A DNA stretch of 64,000 bases from Paraspadella gotoi (Eukaryota > Chaetognatha). Positions 45,840-55,700 of this stretch are shown here, in pieces (position 1 is the stretch's first letter; the number at the start of each line of letters is the position of its first letter). The stretch spans positions 5,045,878 to 5,109,877 of the forward strand of contig CM119268.1 in the NCBI GenBank assembly GCA_051294375.1. Reading direction: 5' to 3'. The translations under genes and the position numbers were made by a program. A model generated the notes under the pieces. That model searched no databases. It saw only the letters and a program-made list of their open reading frames with translations, and was not told the DNA's origin.

Positions 45840-47604
45840 AAGTCAGTCAGTCAATCAATCAATCCACGTTTCGTCTCGACAGGAAAGCTTTGCTTGCTGA
45901 CAAGAGAAGACGACGTCAGATGAAGAAACAAGAGAGAATCGATAGACCGGTGGACCAAAACTTGGGGTAAGAGAAAATTAAATTAATAGATTAAATGATT
46001 AAATTATTATGTAAAATTATCTAGTATTATCTAGTATCAAAAAAAAAAAGAAAAAAAAAAGCTGTTGGTTATGAAATTGCAACATCGAATCGTCAACTTG
46101 ACGTTCGATTCGCATTTTTCTTTCTCCTTGAAGGCGACGCAACTCTTGCGAACCACCGTCGACGCTGCTTGGCTGATGGAGAGGAGGAGGAGGGGGGGAG
46201 ACCACGAGGAAGGGGAGGAAAGGGGAGGAGAACCGCGGAGGGAGGGTGAGAGGGAGAGGAAGAAGGGGAGGAAGGAGAAGACCACGAGGAAAGGGGGAGG
46301 AGAACCGCGGAGGGAGGGTGAGAGGGAGAGGAAGAAGGGATGGAGAGGGAGAAGACAACGAGGAAGGGGGGAGGAAGAGGGGAGGAGAACCGTGGAGGGA
46401 GGGTGAGAGGGAGAGGAAGAAGGGATGGAGAGGGAGAAGACAACGAGGAAGGGAAGAAAGGGGGAGGAGAACCGCGGAGGAGGGGATGAGGGAGAGGAAG
46501 AGGGGAGGAGAGGGGAAAACCACGAGGCTTATGCTCTCCTGTTTCTTAATGTTCGTTCACTACCTTAGGACAACAACAACAACAAGACAAAATCGCCTGC
46601 TCAATGAAATCAATGAGTTGACTTCAGAAAAAGCTGAGCTGGAAGCTAAAATGTCAAGTAAGTAAAAGTTAGTTTTACATAAGCTAAAAGCAAATAGTCT
46701 AATAAGCTGAAAATTATTTTTATCCTACTCCTCAAAAGAACAATCGTTCTAAGATGAAGAGCAAGCAGATCTTCATTCTAATATCCACGTTTTCTTCCAT
46801 TTTATCATCCCTCAAAAAAAGACAAGCTTTCTACGGCAAAGAGCAAGCATATCTCGCGCCCTGAAAGTGTCTTTCTCTTCCTCTTCCTTTTTCTCAGCCT
46901 TCACCAAAGAGCAAGCTTTCTACGACGAAGAACAAGCAAATCTTCGCGCTCAAATCCTGGGTCTTCGGCTCGAAATCGAGGGCGGAGCGGTGAGACGAGC
47001 GATCGACGTCCGAGGCAGAGGGATATTTTAAAGTCGCTCGGTCGATCTGTTTCCGTAATACATATTACATATTACATAATTAATCAATCGAGTTCATATT
47101 CGGTTGGAAAGGAAGGTACAACAAAGTCATTATGAGGTAGCATATGTGTCGTATTTTAGAAATCACGTGATCGCCTTTAGTTAACACTTGACCGACTGAA
47201 AACGTATTTATAATTGCCTATTCAGGTGATCATACAGAACTACGGTCACGTGATCAGAAAGTAAATGCGGCATATTTCGCGGTTGTTTGCTTAAAACTTA
47301 TCGTAGAAGTAAAAAGATGCTTGTTATGCATTATTATGAAATGAAAGTTTTGAAAGATTTTCTTTTTGTTTTATTACTGATACTGCTGCTCCGCTTCGCC
47401 AGGTTGACGCGCGAGCGGCTGCTGCGGATGCGAGAAATGCGGACGACCTGCTGCGGCCTGACCCGGTTCCTGGAGGAGTTCGGAAGGAGAGGAGGAGGAG
47501 AGGGAGGAGGAGGAGGAGGAGGAAGTCTATCTGAAGACGAAAATGAGGACGGAGAGAAATTGTTTGAGGAGGAAAGCAGAAGGAAATGGAGGAAAGAAAA
47601 TTGA
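41190..47604 (+). CDS. Unrecognised protein: Ala/Asn/Lys/Glu repeats, acidic region, C-terminal coiled coils
   Basis: Exons: 41190-41843 (ATG, context GCGCAATGG, donor AAG/GTACAT, phase 0), 42399-42832, 42918-43001, 43372-43460, 43702-43795 and 47403-47604 (TGA). Joined length is 1,557 bases, 518 residues, every junction phase-consistent. Residues 1-218: Asp-rich start, then Ala/Asn/Glu/Lys repeats with an exact 96-base, 32-residue tandem repeat (41475-41666). Residues 219-363: acidic Asp/Asn/Glu region. Then basic KRRRRQMKKQER, heptad-like NRLLNEINELTSEKAELEAK and EQANLRAQILGLRLEIE, poly-Gly and an acidic tail. Low-complexity, probably disordered N-terminal half with helical C-terminal half; no family recognised, so function is unknown. 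The last exon is truncated by an N gap in the first copy and is read from the second copy of a 3-kb duplication; see separate entries. Introns contain several TCACGTGA palindromes. Confidence 0.78.
41905..42200 (+). repeat. GGTCGGTC dispersed repeat family, copy in intron 1 of coiled-coil gene
   Basis: Starts near TTAGTTGTGCCGCAAATACTCGCGG, then five GGTC units, TATGTCCGTCTGTTTGTC and a tail with TAAGAATGTAAAGC. Relatives: 44870-45190 (assembly copy), 50230-50515, inverted 52912-53195, fragments at 10670-10745, 12640-12720, 56915-57000 and 61150-61180. Confidence 0.8.
43200..43325 (+). repeat. GA-rich ~70-base minisatellite in intron 3, short allele
   Basis: Contains GGAGGAGAACCGCGGAGGGA once. 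The second assembly copy (46170-46520) has about four such units, so the array differs in length between the two copies. Confidence 0.85.
44331..44355. other. Assembly gap (25 N)
   Basis: Separates two copies of the same 3-kb genic segment and interrupts the last exon in copy 1. Confidence 1.
44356..47523 (+). repeat. 3-kb duplication at the 44331 gap, copy 2 (frames broken by indels)
   Basis: Parallels 41391-44330. Exons 1 and 2 are disrupted by single-base changes (for example the tract at about 45630, where GACTGGGAGG is replaced by a shifted GGTGGAGG), while later exons and the full last exon are readable. It should not be counted as a second gene without read evidence. Confidence 0.9.
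46170..46520 (+). repeat. GA-rich ~70-base minisatellite, long allele
   Basis: Units containing GAGGAGAACCGCGGAGGGAG, GTGAGAGGGAGAGGAAGAAG and GACAACGAGGAAGGG repeat about four times, versus about one in copy 1. Confidence 0.85.
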
Positions 47605-47639
47605 AATAGATACGCACTAGGAAGGAAGAAAGAAAAGAA

Positions 47640-47840
47640 GAAAGAAAGGAAAAGAGGGAGAATGTGAAGGAAGGAAAGAAGGAAGGAAGGAGGAAGGAAG
47701 GAAGGAAGGAAGGAAGGAAGGAAGGAAGGAAGGAAGGAAGGAAGAAGGAAGGAAGGAAGGAAAGAAGGAAGGAAGGAAGGGAGGTAGAAAGGAAGGGATG
47801 AAAGGATGATGGGAGGAGAAGGAAGGAAGGAAGGAAGAAG
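47640..47840 (+). repeat. (GGAA)n microsatellite
   Basis: GGAAGGAAGGAAGG units with occasional AAGA interruptions, just past the stop of the coiled-coil gene. Confidence 0.92.
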
Positions 47841-48545
47841 GTACAAAGAGAGTAGAAAGAAAGGAAAAATGAATGGAAATAATGAAGACAGGAATGAAAA
47901 AAAAGTGAGAAAAAAAGGAAAGTCGGAAAGATTAAAGGGCGAGACTGAAATAAAAAGAAGACGATAAATGATTCCAAATGAAAAGAAAAGAAGAAGAAAA
48001 AGAAGGAAAAGGAAAAAAAAAGAATTAGGGAGACAAAAAGGAGAAAAGAAAAAAAAAAGACTTTAAAGCCAACTCGTTATTTCCATTCACTTCGGGTCCA
48101 ACGTCCGTCGAGTTTGACCGAGAGGAAAAAAAAAATCAAAATAAAAATGAGAACGAAATATTAAAAGAGATTAATTTATTTTTTGACCTTTATATATATA
48201 TAGAAAAAGAGAGAGAAAGGGAAGGTCACGTGATTCTCGTTGTCCTTTTGTTCACTTTTTTTTCGCTTTTGACTACGAGAATAAATCGTGAAAAAAATGT
48301 GTTTTTTTTATTTATTGTTTAAATTAGTTTTAAGTCATTAGTCGGTGATGAGAGACGGGTTCAATCCGTTTTCTATATCGGGCATCTGTTAAATGATATC
48401 TCAATTGGGAGATTAATCAATGTCGAAAAAGAGTTTAGAAAATTTTTTTTGTTTCAGCTTATCAATAATCGTGATTTAAATTTCTCGCTCGTAAACAATC
48501 TGAGTCGCGTGAGTGATTCGTCGCAGATTGTTCACAAATTTGCAG

Positions 48546-48643
48546 GATCTCGCCAACACGCAACAGTCTGTGAAACGATTTCGCCTGATCCCTCCAATTT
48601 ACATGCTTCATCCGCAAAGAAGACTGTCTCGTTCTCGCTTCAA

Positions 48644-48649
<6 letters not shown>
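48546..48649 (+). CDS. Possible exon fragment ([20 protein letters not shown]), low confidence
   Basis: After the acceptor ATTTGCAG a frame reads [20 protein letters not shown], then [15 protein letters not shown], until it enters a CT microsatellite. Composition is protein-like with few Ser/Leu artefacts. No donor is visible before the CT tract and no family is recognised. It might be an exon shortened by repeat collapse. Confidence 0.25.
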
Positions 48650-48739
<90 letters not shown>

Positions 48740-48872
48740 CTTTGTATCTGCATTTCCTTTTTTCTTCTGCTAAACTTGGAAAACAAAGGATTTTTTTCCC
48801 GTTTCCCTCTTTTGGCTTTTACTTATTTTCTTTCTTTCTTACTTTTCTTTTTTCTGTCTTTTTTTCTTTATT

Positions 48873-48908
<36 letters not shown>

Positions 48909-48969
48909 TTTTTACATTTTTATTTCTTTTTTTCTATGCTTTTTTCTTCATTTTCTTATTTTCAAATTA

Positions 48970-49110
48970 CAATCTAATCTAAATCCCATTTAAATCTAAA
49001 TCAAATGAAAACTAAATCTTTTCAGCGAAAATAAAAAAGTTAGTTAACGTATAAAGTTAGTGAATCAGTGGGAGATGTTGATTGAGCGAGTTGCTAGGTA
49101 AATTCGTGGC
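48970..49110 (-). repeat. Dispersed repeat with GGATTTAGATTT array, copy 2
   Basis: The reverse complement reads CTAGCAACTCGCTCAATC, CCCACTGATTCACTAACT, TTTTATTTTCG, then TGATTTAGATTTAAATGG, matching 39090-39490 in order. Confidence 0.75.
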
Positions 49111-49557
49111 GTTGACATTGTCTCTCTGTCTCCCTGGATGTACCCAGATGGCAAAAAACAGAATCAGGCAGATGCAAGTGACCTTAAATGGTACTGTTGT
49201 CTTAAGAGCTGGCGACAGATGCAAGGAACCAACCGTGGCTCATGCCGGGGAACGAATGGAAACTAGTTTTAACTTGATTTTTTGCACACACACATTCACT
49301 ATCGCCTTCCGATTATTCACATCAGCGTCTCATTGATGACCAAAGTCAGATCCAGATTTTTGAAACTAGCAAATAACAGGCGGTAATTTGTCCTACCCGT
49401 GTAGCACTAACTTTTTTATAATCAGTAGAATCATCGCCGCTTCATTAATTGATAATTAGAAATAAAATAATTTATCATCAACAATATCATTCAAACTGGA
49501 GAGTTTCTTTCGAACAAAAGACACGCGATCTTTTGTTTTCGGTAGGAGGCGCTCTCG

Positions 49558-49574
49558 CCAAGATGGCCGCCTCC
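49558..49574 (+). promoter_or_regulatory. AAGATGGCCGCC motif (YY1-type), possible promoter element
   Basis: CCAAGATGGCCGCCTCC matches the AAGATGGCGGC core known for YY1 at metazoan start sites. It lies in a GC-rich island inside AT-rich DNA, but no gene start immediately follows (a tiny ATG frame of ten codons only). Confidence 0.3.
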
Positions 49575-49714
49575 TATTTTCCGAACTGCAATTAAGGGAA
49601 GACGAGACTTGAAACCTTTTTGCAATTATCGATCGCTGGAGCTGAGGCGTTTTAGTGGAGCGGACCGAGGAGGAGAGGAGAGAGTAAAAGGGTTAGAGAG
49701 AGAGAGAGATGGAG

Positions 49715-49745
<31 letters not shown>

Positions 49746-50229
49746 TATATCTTAGACTTAGTATCGTTTTCTCCGTCTGTTTGATGTAAAGCAAGTCCTT
49801 AGAAATCTTAAAAGTAAATAAACTACTATACTTAGTTATGTTTCTATAGCAACGCCACTTAAGTAGTTTTCCGATTCGCGGAAAAGGCGTTTCCATCTGG
49901 TAAATAATAAATCGGATCAGAAATTAGGTTTTTTGTTATTTGACCAATGCCCTTTTGTGAAAAATCAGCATTTTGATGGCATCCATGGAAGCCATTTTGT
50001 GAAGTTATCACTATTTCAAATGCTGGAAACGAAAAAAAAACATGCTTACAAACTACAACCGAGACTAAGTGCACAGATGAGTAGATGGGAATATTTAAAA
50101 GCTGAGGCTTAGAACCGAGGCTGAAAGCAACAAGACCGCCAACTGCTGGTGTTGACTTCTTTCCGCTGGAAACAGCTACGGGCTGAGAGGAGCTCGTGCT
50201 ATATACTTGGGATAAGTGTCAAAGTATTA

Positions 50230-50515
50230 ATTGATCCAGCCACGAGTACTCGCAACTCCGGTCGGTCTGTCGGTTGGTCGGTATGTCTGTCCATCGGTCT
50301 GTCCCACTTACATTAAAAACGCATATAATTTGCTTATTGTTGGTTGCTCATTTGTTAAGACATAAAAAGAACCTCAAATCTAAGGGACTGCTAGCGCCGC
50401 TCTCGGGAATTCCTAAAACTATAAGGAATAAAAGATGTTATAAATACACGGTCAAATAAAGTTTTTTAGTCATGTCATATCATGTCATATCATATCATGT
50501 GATCAAAGGGAAATT
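50230..50515 (+). repeat. GGTCGGTC dispersed repeat family, plus copy
   Basis: CACGAGTACTCGCAACTCC, GGTCGGTCTGTCGGTTGGTC, GTTGGTTGCTCATTTGTTAA, CCTCAAATCTAAGGGACTGC and a tail of ATCATGTCATATC words. It aligns over about 270 bases to the inverse of 52912-53195. Confidence 0.88.
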
Positions 50516-50665
50516 ACACGTGAAAATAAAGTCACTGCCTCGCAACACATTGGAATTATCGTTCTTGTTTTTTCATTGTTTTCAAGAATAATGCGAGTTA
50601 TTGGATTGCTTTGCGATTCGTTGTTAAGTGAAATTGATTTAAAGACTTTTTTTAACGTCATCGTT

Positions 50666-50713
<48 letters not shown>

Positions 50714-50824
50714 TCCTTCCTATTTAAAATTCACTTTGTAATTTTACGTATTTATATTTAATTAGTTTTAATATTCAGAATCGAGAAGAGAAGAAAGACG
50801 CGTGTATAATACATAATTTAAACG

Positions 50825-51260
50825 AAGGAAAGCCGACGACGACGACGACGACGACGCTGACGACGACGATGAGGACGACTCTGACGTCGATGATGATAAC
50901 GAACAAGGAAACGAAGTCAACGACAAAGACAACGATGAGTACAACGACAAAGACGACGATAAAGATTACGACGAAGACAACGTCGAGGATGAAGACAACG
51001 AAGACGACGAAAACGACGACGAGAACAACGGCAAAGACAGCGACAAACATGACTAAAAATTGACTATGACAAAGAAGACGACGACAAAGATGATGACGAC
51101 GATGACAATGATGAATTCAAAGACAATGACGACAATGAAGATGACGATGAAGACAACGATGAATTCAAAGCAATGACGACAAATTCAATGATGACAAAGA
51201 CGACAACGACGAAGACAACGACGAAGACAACGACAAAGACAACGACAAAGGACATTGGGA
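50825..51260 (+). repeat. GACGACAAC triplet array
   Basis: GACGACGACAAAGAC-like triplets for over 400 bases. Long frames encode Thr/Met/Lys or, minus strand, Val/Phe/Ser runs. No splice structure found. Confidence 0.85.
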
Positions 51261-52277
51261 CAACCACTGAGAGAGAATTCCTGAGGACATCAACTTACAA
51301 CCGGACGACGACAAATAAGTACGACGTTGACAGCGACAACGATAACCGTCGAGGTTCCAGAAGCGGGTTGTAAAAAAAATTGAATATTAATCATTCATAC
51401 TTTATGATTAACTCAACCTCTTTGCTCGCTGCTGCGGCGGGAAGCGGCGCTGATGCGACGGGAAGCCGAGCTGCTGTCATTCCGCGGCAGACATAAACGA
51501 ATGAGAAACAAATGAGGCAAATAGAAATTTGCAAAAGCAACCGCAGGTTTAATCAAAGTCATAAACTAATTTAGTATGGGAATGAGAATAAAATCCATCT
51601 TGTCTGCTTACATTAAATGGTATTACATTTACATTTTGTCAAAATGAAAATATTTTTAATTTAAATTTTGACCGTTTTTGAAAATTGAGTTTATTTTCGT
51701 GGTCGGTCAGTTTCAAACTCAGTGAATGAGTTCAGGATCTGAAGGGTCACTGAACAAACGGGGGAATGAGGAAGAGGAAAAATGTAAGCCGATCCCGCGG
51801 GACGAGTTTTCTCGTTTCTCTCAATTTAGCCTATTAGCTATAAAACAAAGAAATCGCTTGATCGTTCGCTGATTGGACGTATTGTTTTAGCAATCGGCGT
51901 CTGATTGGCTGAAAGGATCAGGACGTAATTGGTCAATTCCTTAATGGGTTTTATTTGACCGGGTAAGTTATAGTTAGTTTTTCGTTGTTTCCTCTGGCAT
52001 CGTGGTTGGTTTTTTTTGGTTCGAACTTACCAAAGAAAATATTCGAGTTTCGATATTTCATTTCCTTTCTCTGTTTTTCAAAATGGAAATTCGGAAATTT
52101 TGTTTTTCTTCCATTTGCGAAAAGTAATCACAATAAAGTCATTCACAAAAATGAAATTCAATAGAATCCTTGAAACAATGAATGTGTAAACTAATTGGTA
52201 ATGGAACTACACTCTTAATCAAAAACTGACAATGAAATTATTGAAAAAATTAAACAAAGTAAAAAGTATGAACAGAA

Positions 52278-52335
<58 letters not shown>

Positions 52336-52503
52336 GTGGACGAGAAACCTGAAGCTCCAAAGGAACAGTAAAATAGATAAGATAAGACGACAACCGCTTC
52401 GTGAATTCACTCTTCAATACAAATCTATCGATCCAAAATTACATTAAACCATTTTGAAACTGCGTCTTTCACATATGCGAACCAGATTGAGCTTTATTCT
52501 CTC

Positions 52504-52594
<91 letters not shown>

Positions 52595-52705
52595 TTTTTA
52601 AAATAAAATTTTCTCATGATTTTTAATCACGTGTCTCATAATATTTTTCCAGATGCAATATACCCTGTGCCTTTGTTAGTACTTAAGATTAAAAAAAAAA
52701 TTCGA

Positions 52706-55700
52706 ATGGATGTTACATCGGAAACCGAATTAAGAGATGATTCTAAAAAAACAGGACATGATCCCAACAAAGGTGTTTGTTTATTCAACAATTTTTAAAA
52801 CGGCAGTAAAAAAAAAAGTAAAACAAACATAAACATAAGTATAAACGAAGAGTAAACATAAAGAAACAAGATCGGTCCGTCCAATGTGTTGCGCCGTATG
52901 TATTTCCCTGTGTTCATATAACTACATGACATGATATGATTATCATAACTTTCTTCACCCGTGTATTTATGACAAGCAATGCATCGGAATTCCGTCTTTT
53001 ATTTTTTATAGTTTTAGGATTTTCTGAAGGCGGCGCTAAAGTCGCGTGAGATTTGAGGTTTTTTCCTGTCTTAACAAATGAGCAACCAACTATAAGCGAA
53101 TTATGAATTATGGCAGACCGAGGACAGATATACCGACCGACCGACAGACCGACCAAAAAGTGACTTATAGAGTTACTCCGGGAGTAAAACAGAAATAAAC
53201 ATTAAACATTAAACAATACTACTCAGAGAGTCGGGATAAACGAACAATCGCCACCGAAGTAGGAAACTCGTTCACAAACCACAGTTACGTTGGCACCGAA
53301 GGTAAGGGACGTCTTTGTCAAGGACAATAAATATTTAAAAACCACCTGAGCGGGATAATATACTTAAGATTTCTTTTTTTTAACAGGCGAGCATTGTCAC
53401 GCCATTCGAGAAACTTTGGCCAAAGAGTCTGAAAACGCCCGAGCGGCTCAATTCAAGCTGAGAATCGCTATTGGCCTTTGTCTCTTGTTTATGATTTCAG
53501 AAATCGTGGGTAAGATTAAAAGAAAAAGTATGGAATCATATGAAAAACATAGAAAAAAAATTGTCAAAATTTTGAAGTTGCTACCAAAACCTTCTTTCGG
53601 CAGCTGTAGTGCGGGTCCAAAGCCCCAACAGCCAAACCCGCCCAGCAATGGAACGGGTCCTGGGCTTGGAGCCAGGCTTGGCGGGTTTTCAAGACCCCGA
53701 AAGCGGCTCACGCCCATCTTTATGCTTCCCTTAGGGAATCGATCCCGGTACCTAAAGGTCATGAGCTGATGGCTTTTCCCAATGAGCCACCGGTTTACAA
53801 TTGAGAGCACACTTTCCATTTGTTCTCTACGTTTCCAGCCGCCGCCAAATAATATATATTACCAAGATATATTACCAAGATTTGATCATTTTTTAATGCT
53901 GAACTAAAATCAAATTAATCTTAAAAATTCAGGACTGAATTAAAAATACGTTAACAGTAATAGTTTAGGATAAATCCTTTAAAACTAAATCTGTTAGGTG
54001 GATTTTTGGCGGACAGCCTCTCGATTCTCTCGGACGCCGCTCATCTTTTCACTGATCTCATCGCTTTGGCCATTGGACTAATCTCGCTTCACTTGAAAAC
54101 GAGACCCGCGTCCAAACGGTTTTCTTTTGGCTGGTGAGATAAGTCTAAAAGTGTAGCTATTGAAGTAAGGAATTGTACTTATGAACATGATTGGATGAAT
54201 TAAATTGTTATAAATTTTGTAGTTAAAACCAACTTTTTTCTGGCTACTTAATTTTTTTTCCCTGATTTTATACGCAACATATTTTGAAACGTTTTACTTT
54301 ATCATGAAGTCAAAAAATAATAAAAATTAATATTTTGTGCTTTAATTAAGTTTTGTAAGTCAATAATTTTTTTAATCTTTTCCAATGAACAACTTTATGA
54401 CAGAAATGAGTGATATGAGTATCAAATATTCTCGACTCGTAATTATTTTGCGATTTTCCCTAAAGTGATTATTTTGTGATTTTCCCTAAAGTGATTATTT
54501 TGTGATTTTCCCTAAAGGTATCGCGCTGAAATCCTCGGCTCATTGCTCTCAATCGCTCTCATATGGCTCATCACTGGAATCTTGGTTTATGTCGCTGGAC
54601 TAAGAATATACAACCAAGATTACGATGTGGATGGAGAAATTATGTTAATAACGGGTATCAAACATAAAAACTAATGGGAGACTTGATAACTTGATTGACA
54701 ATAAAAAAAATATAAATACCTTATTTCGTAAAATATATTTATTATTAAAACTGAATGTTTACCAACGGCGTGAAGAGACAAATATGCGAGAAATATGGGA
54801 GAAATATGCGAGACTTGTTTGGCAATGAATGTATTTATTATTAAAACTGAATATTTACCAACGGAGATGAAAGAGATGAAAGAGGGAGTTAAAAAAATAT
54901 AGAATACAGATGTACATTCGTAGTCAATTTAGTCATATAGTCATTATACAGTCATTATACACTGTACATTATACAATATACAGCCTCCTTAGCGCCTCTA
55001 GGTTAAAACTACTTTTAAATTGTTTCCGTCAGCTGCCTTCGGCGTTGCCTTCAATCTTGTGATCGGCATCGTCCTCAGCGGATCGGACATCGGGCATTTG
55101 CATTCACACGGTGGAGGGGGAAGTCATTCTCACGGACGCGACGACGAAATACATTTGACGGTGAAAAACCTTCAAATTGAAGAGACTGTAATAATTGTTA
55201 TGTGTTAGTGACAGAACCGTTCAATAAAGGCAGTCCCTGAGCTTCGGATCAGGATGTAACACCGTCTTACAGGCGTTTCGTTTGTTTCTCGGTCACGTTG
55301 CGTTGTGAATCGAGTTTTTAATAATAATGTATTGGCTGAAAATCTTTATACCGTGATTCTTGCCGCCTGGTTGTTAAACGCATGTAAACGGTGGTACAGC
55401 CTGATCGCAACCTCGGGGACTGTATCATTGTAAAATAAACTTCTTTATAGAATTACCTTTTTTTCAATTCGATCGTTTGATATTAAAATAACGTTTTTTT
55501 TTTGTCAGGATAACAAACATAGTAACTACGGAACCGGAGGTTCGTCCCGTAATTCTCACTCTCACGCGAAAAACGAAAACATCAACGTCCGCGCGGCTTT
55601 TATTCACATCGTCGGTGATCTGTGCCAAAGTCTCGGCGTTTTGATCGCCGGTCGGTTAATGGTTAATGGTTAATGGTTAACGGTTAATGGTTAACGGTTA

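Larger units (their letters stand above)
47605..52705. other. Intergenic region between the coiled-coil and zinc-transporter genes
   Basis: Begins with a GGAA array (47640-47840) and an AATAAA at about 47948 that could end the coiled-coil transcript. Then AT-rich DNA, a possible exon (48546), a CT tract, TTTC tracts, a dispersed repeat (48970-49110), a CCAAGATGGCCGCC motif (49558-49571), a GGTCGGTC element (50230-50515), GTC/GAC arrays (50660-51260), and two CT tracts (52281-52333, 52498-52590) before the zinc-transporter start. Confidence 0.6.

Noticed and set aside
44367-45923. Second copy of the coiled-coil gene as a paralogue
   Set aside because: Differences from copy 1 are indels that break frames, and the copy abuts an N gap at exactly the duplicated point. 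Treated as an assembly artefact.
51405-51496. Open stretch LLRREAALMRREAELLSF ending in a stop
   Set aside because: Helix-like and reminiscent of the coiled-coil exon at 47403, but there is no AG acceptor upstream and no gene context.
53416-53769. Read-through of ZnT exon 3 into a 117-residue frame
   Set aside because: The exon ends at a clear donor (G/GTAAGA) in the phase needed by the next exon. The extension runs through a SINE-like sequence.
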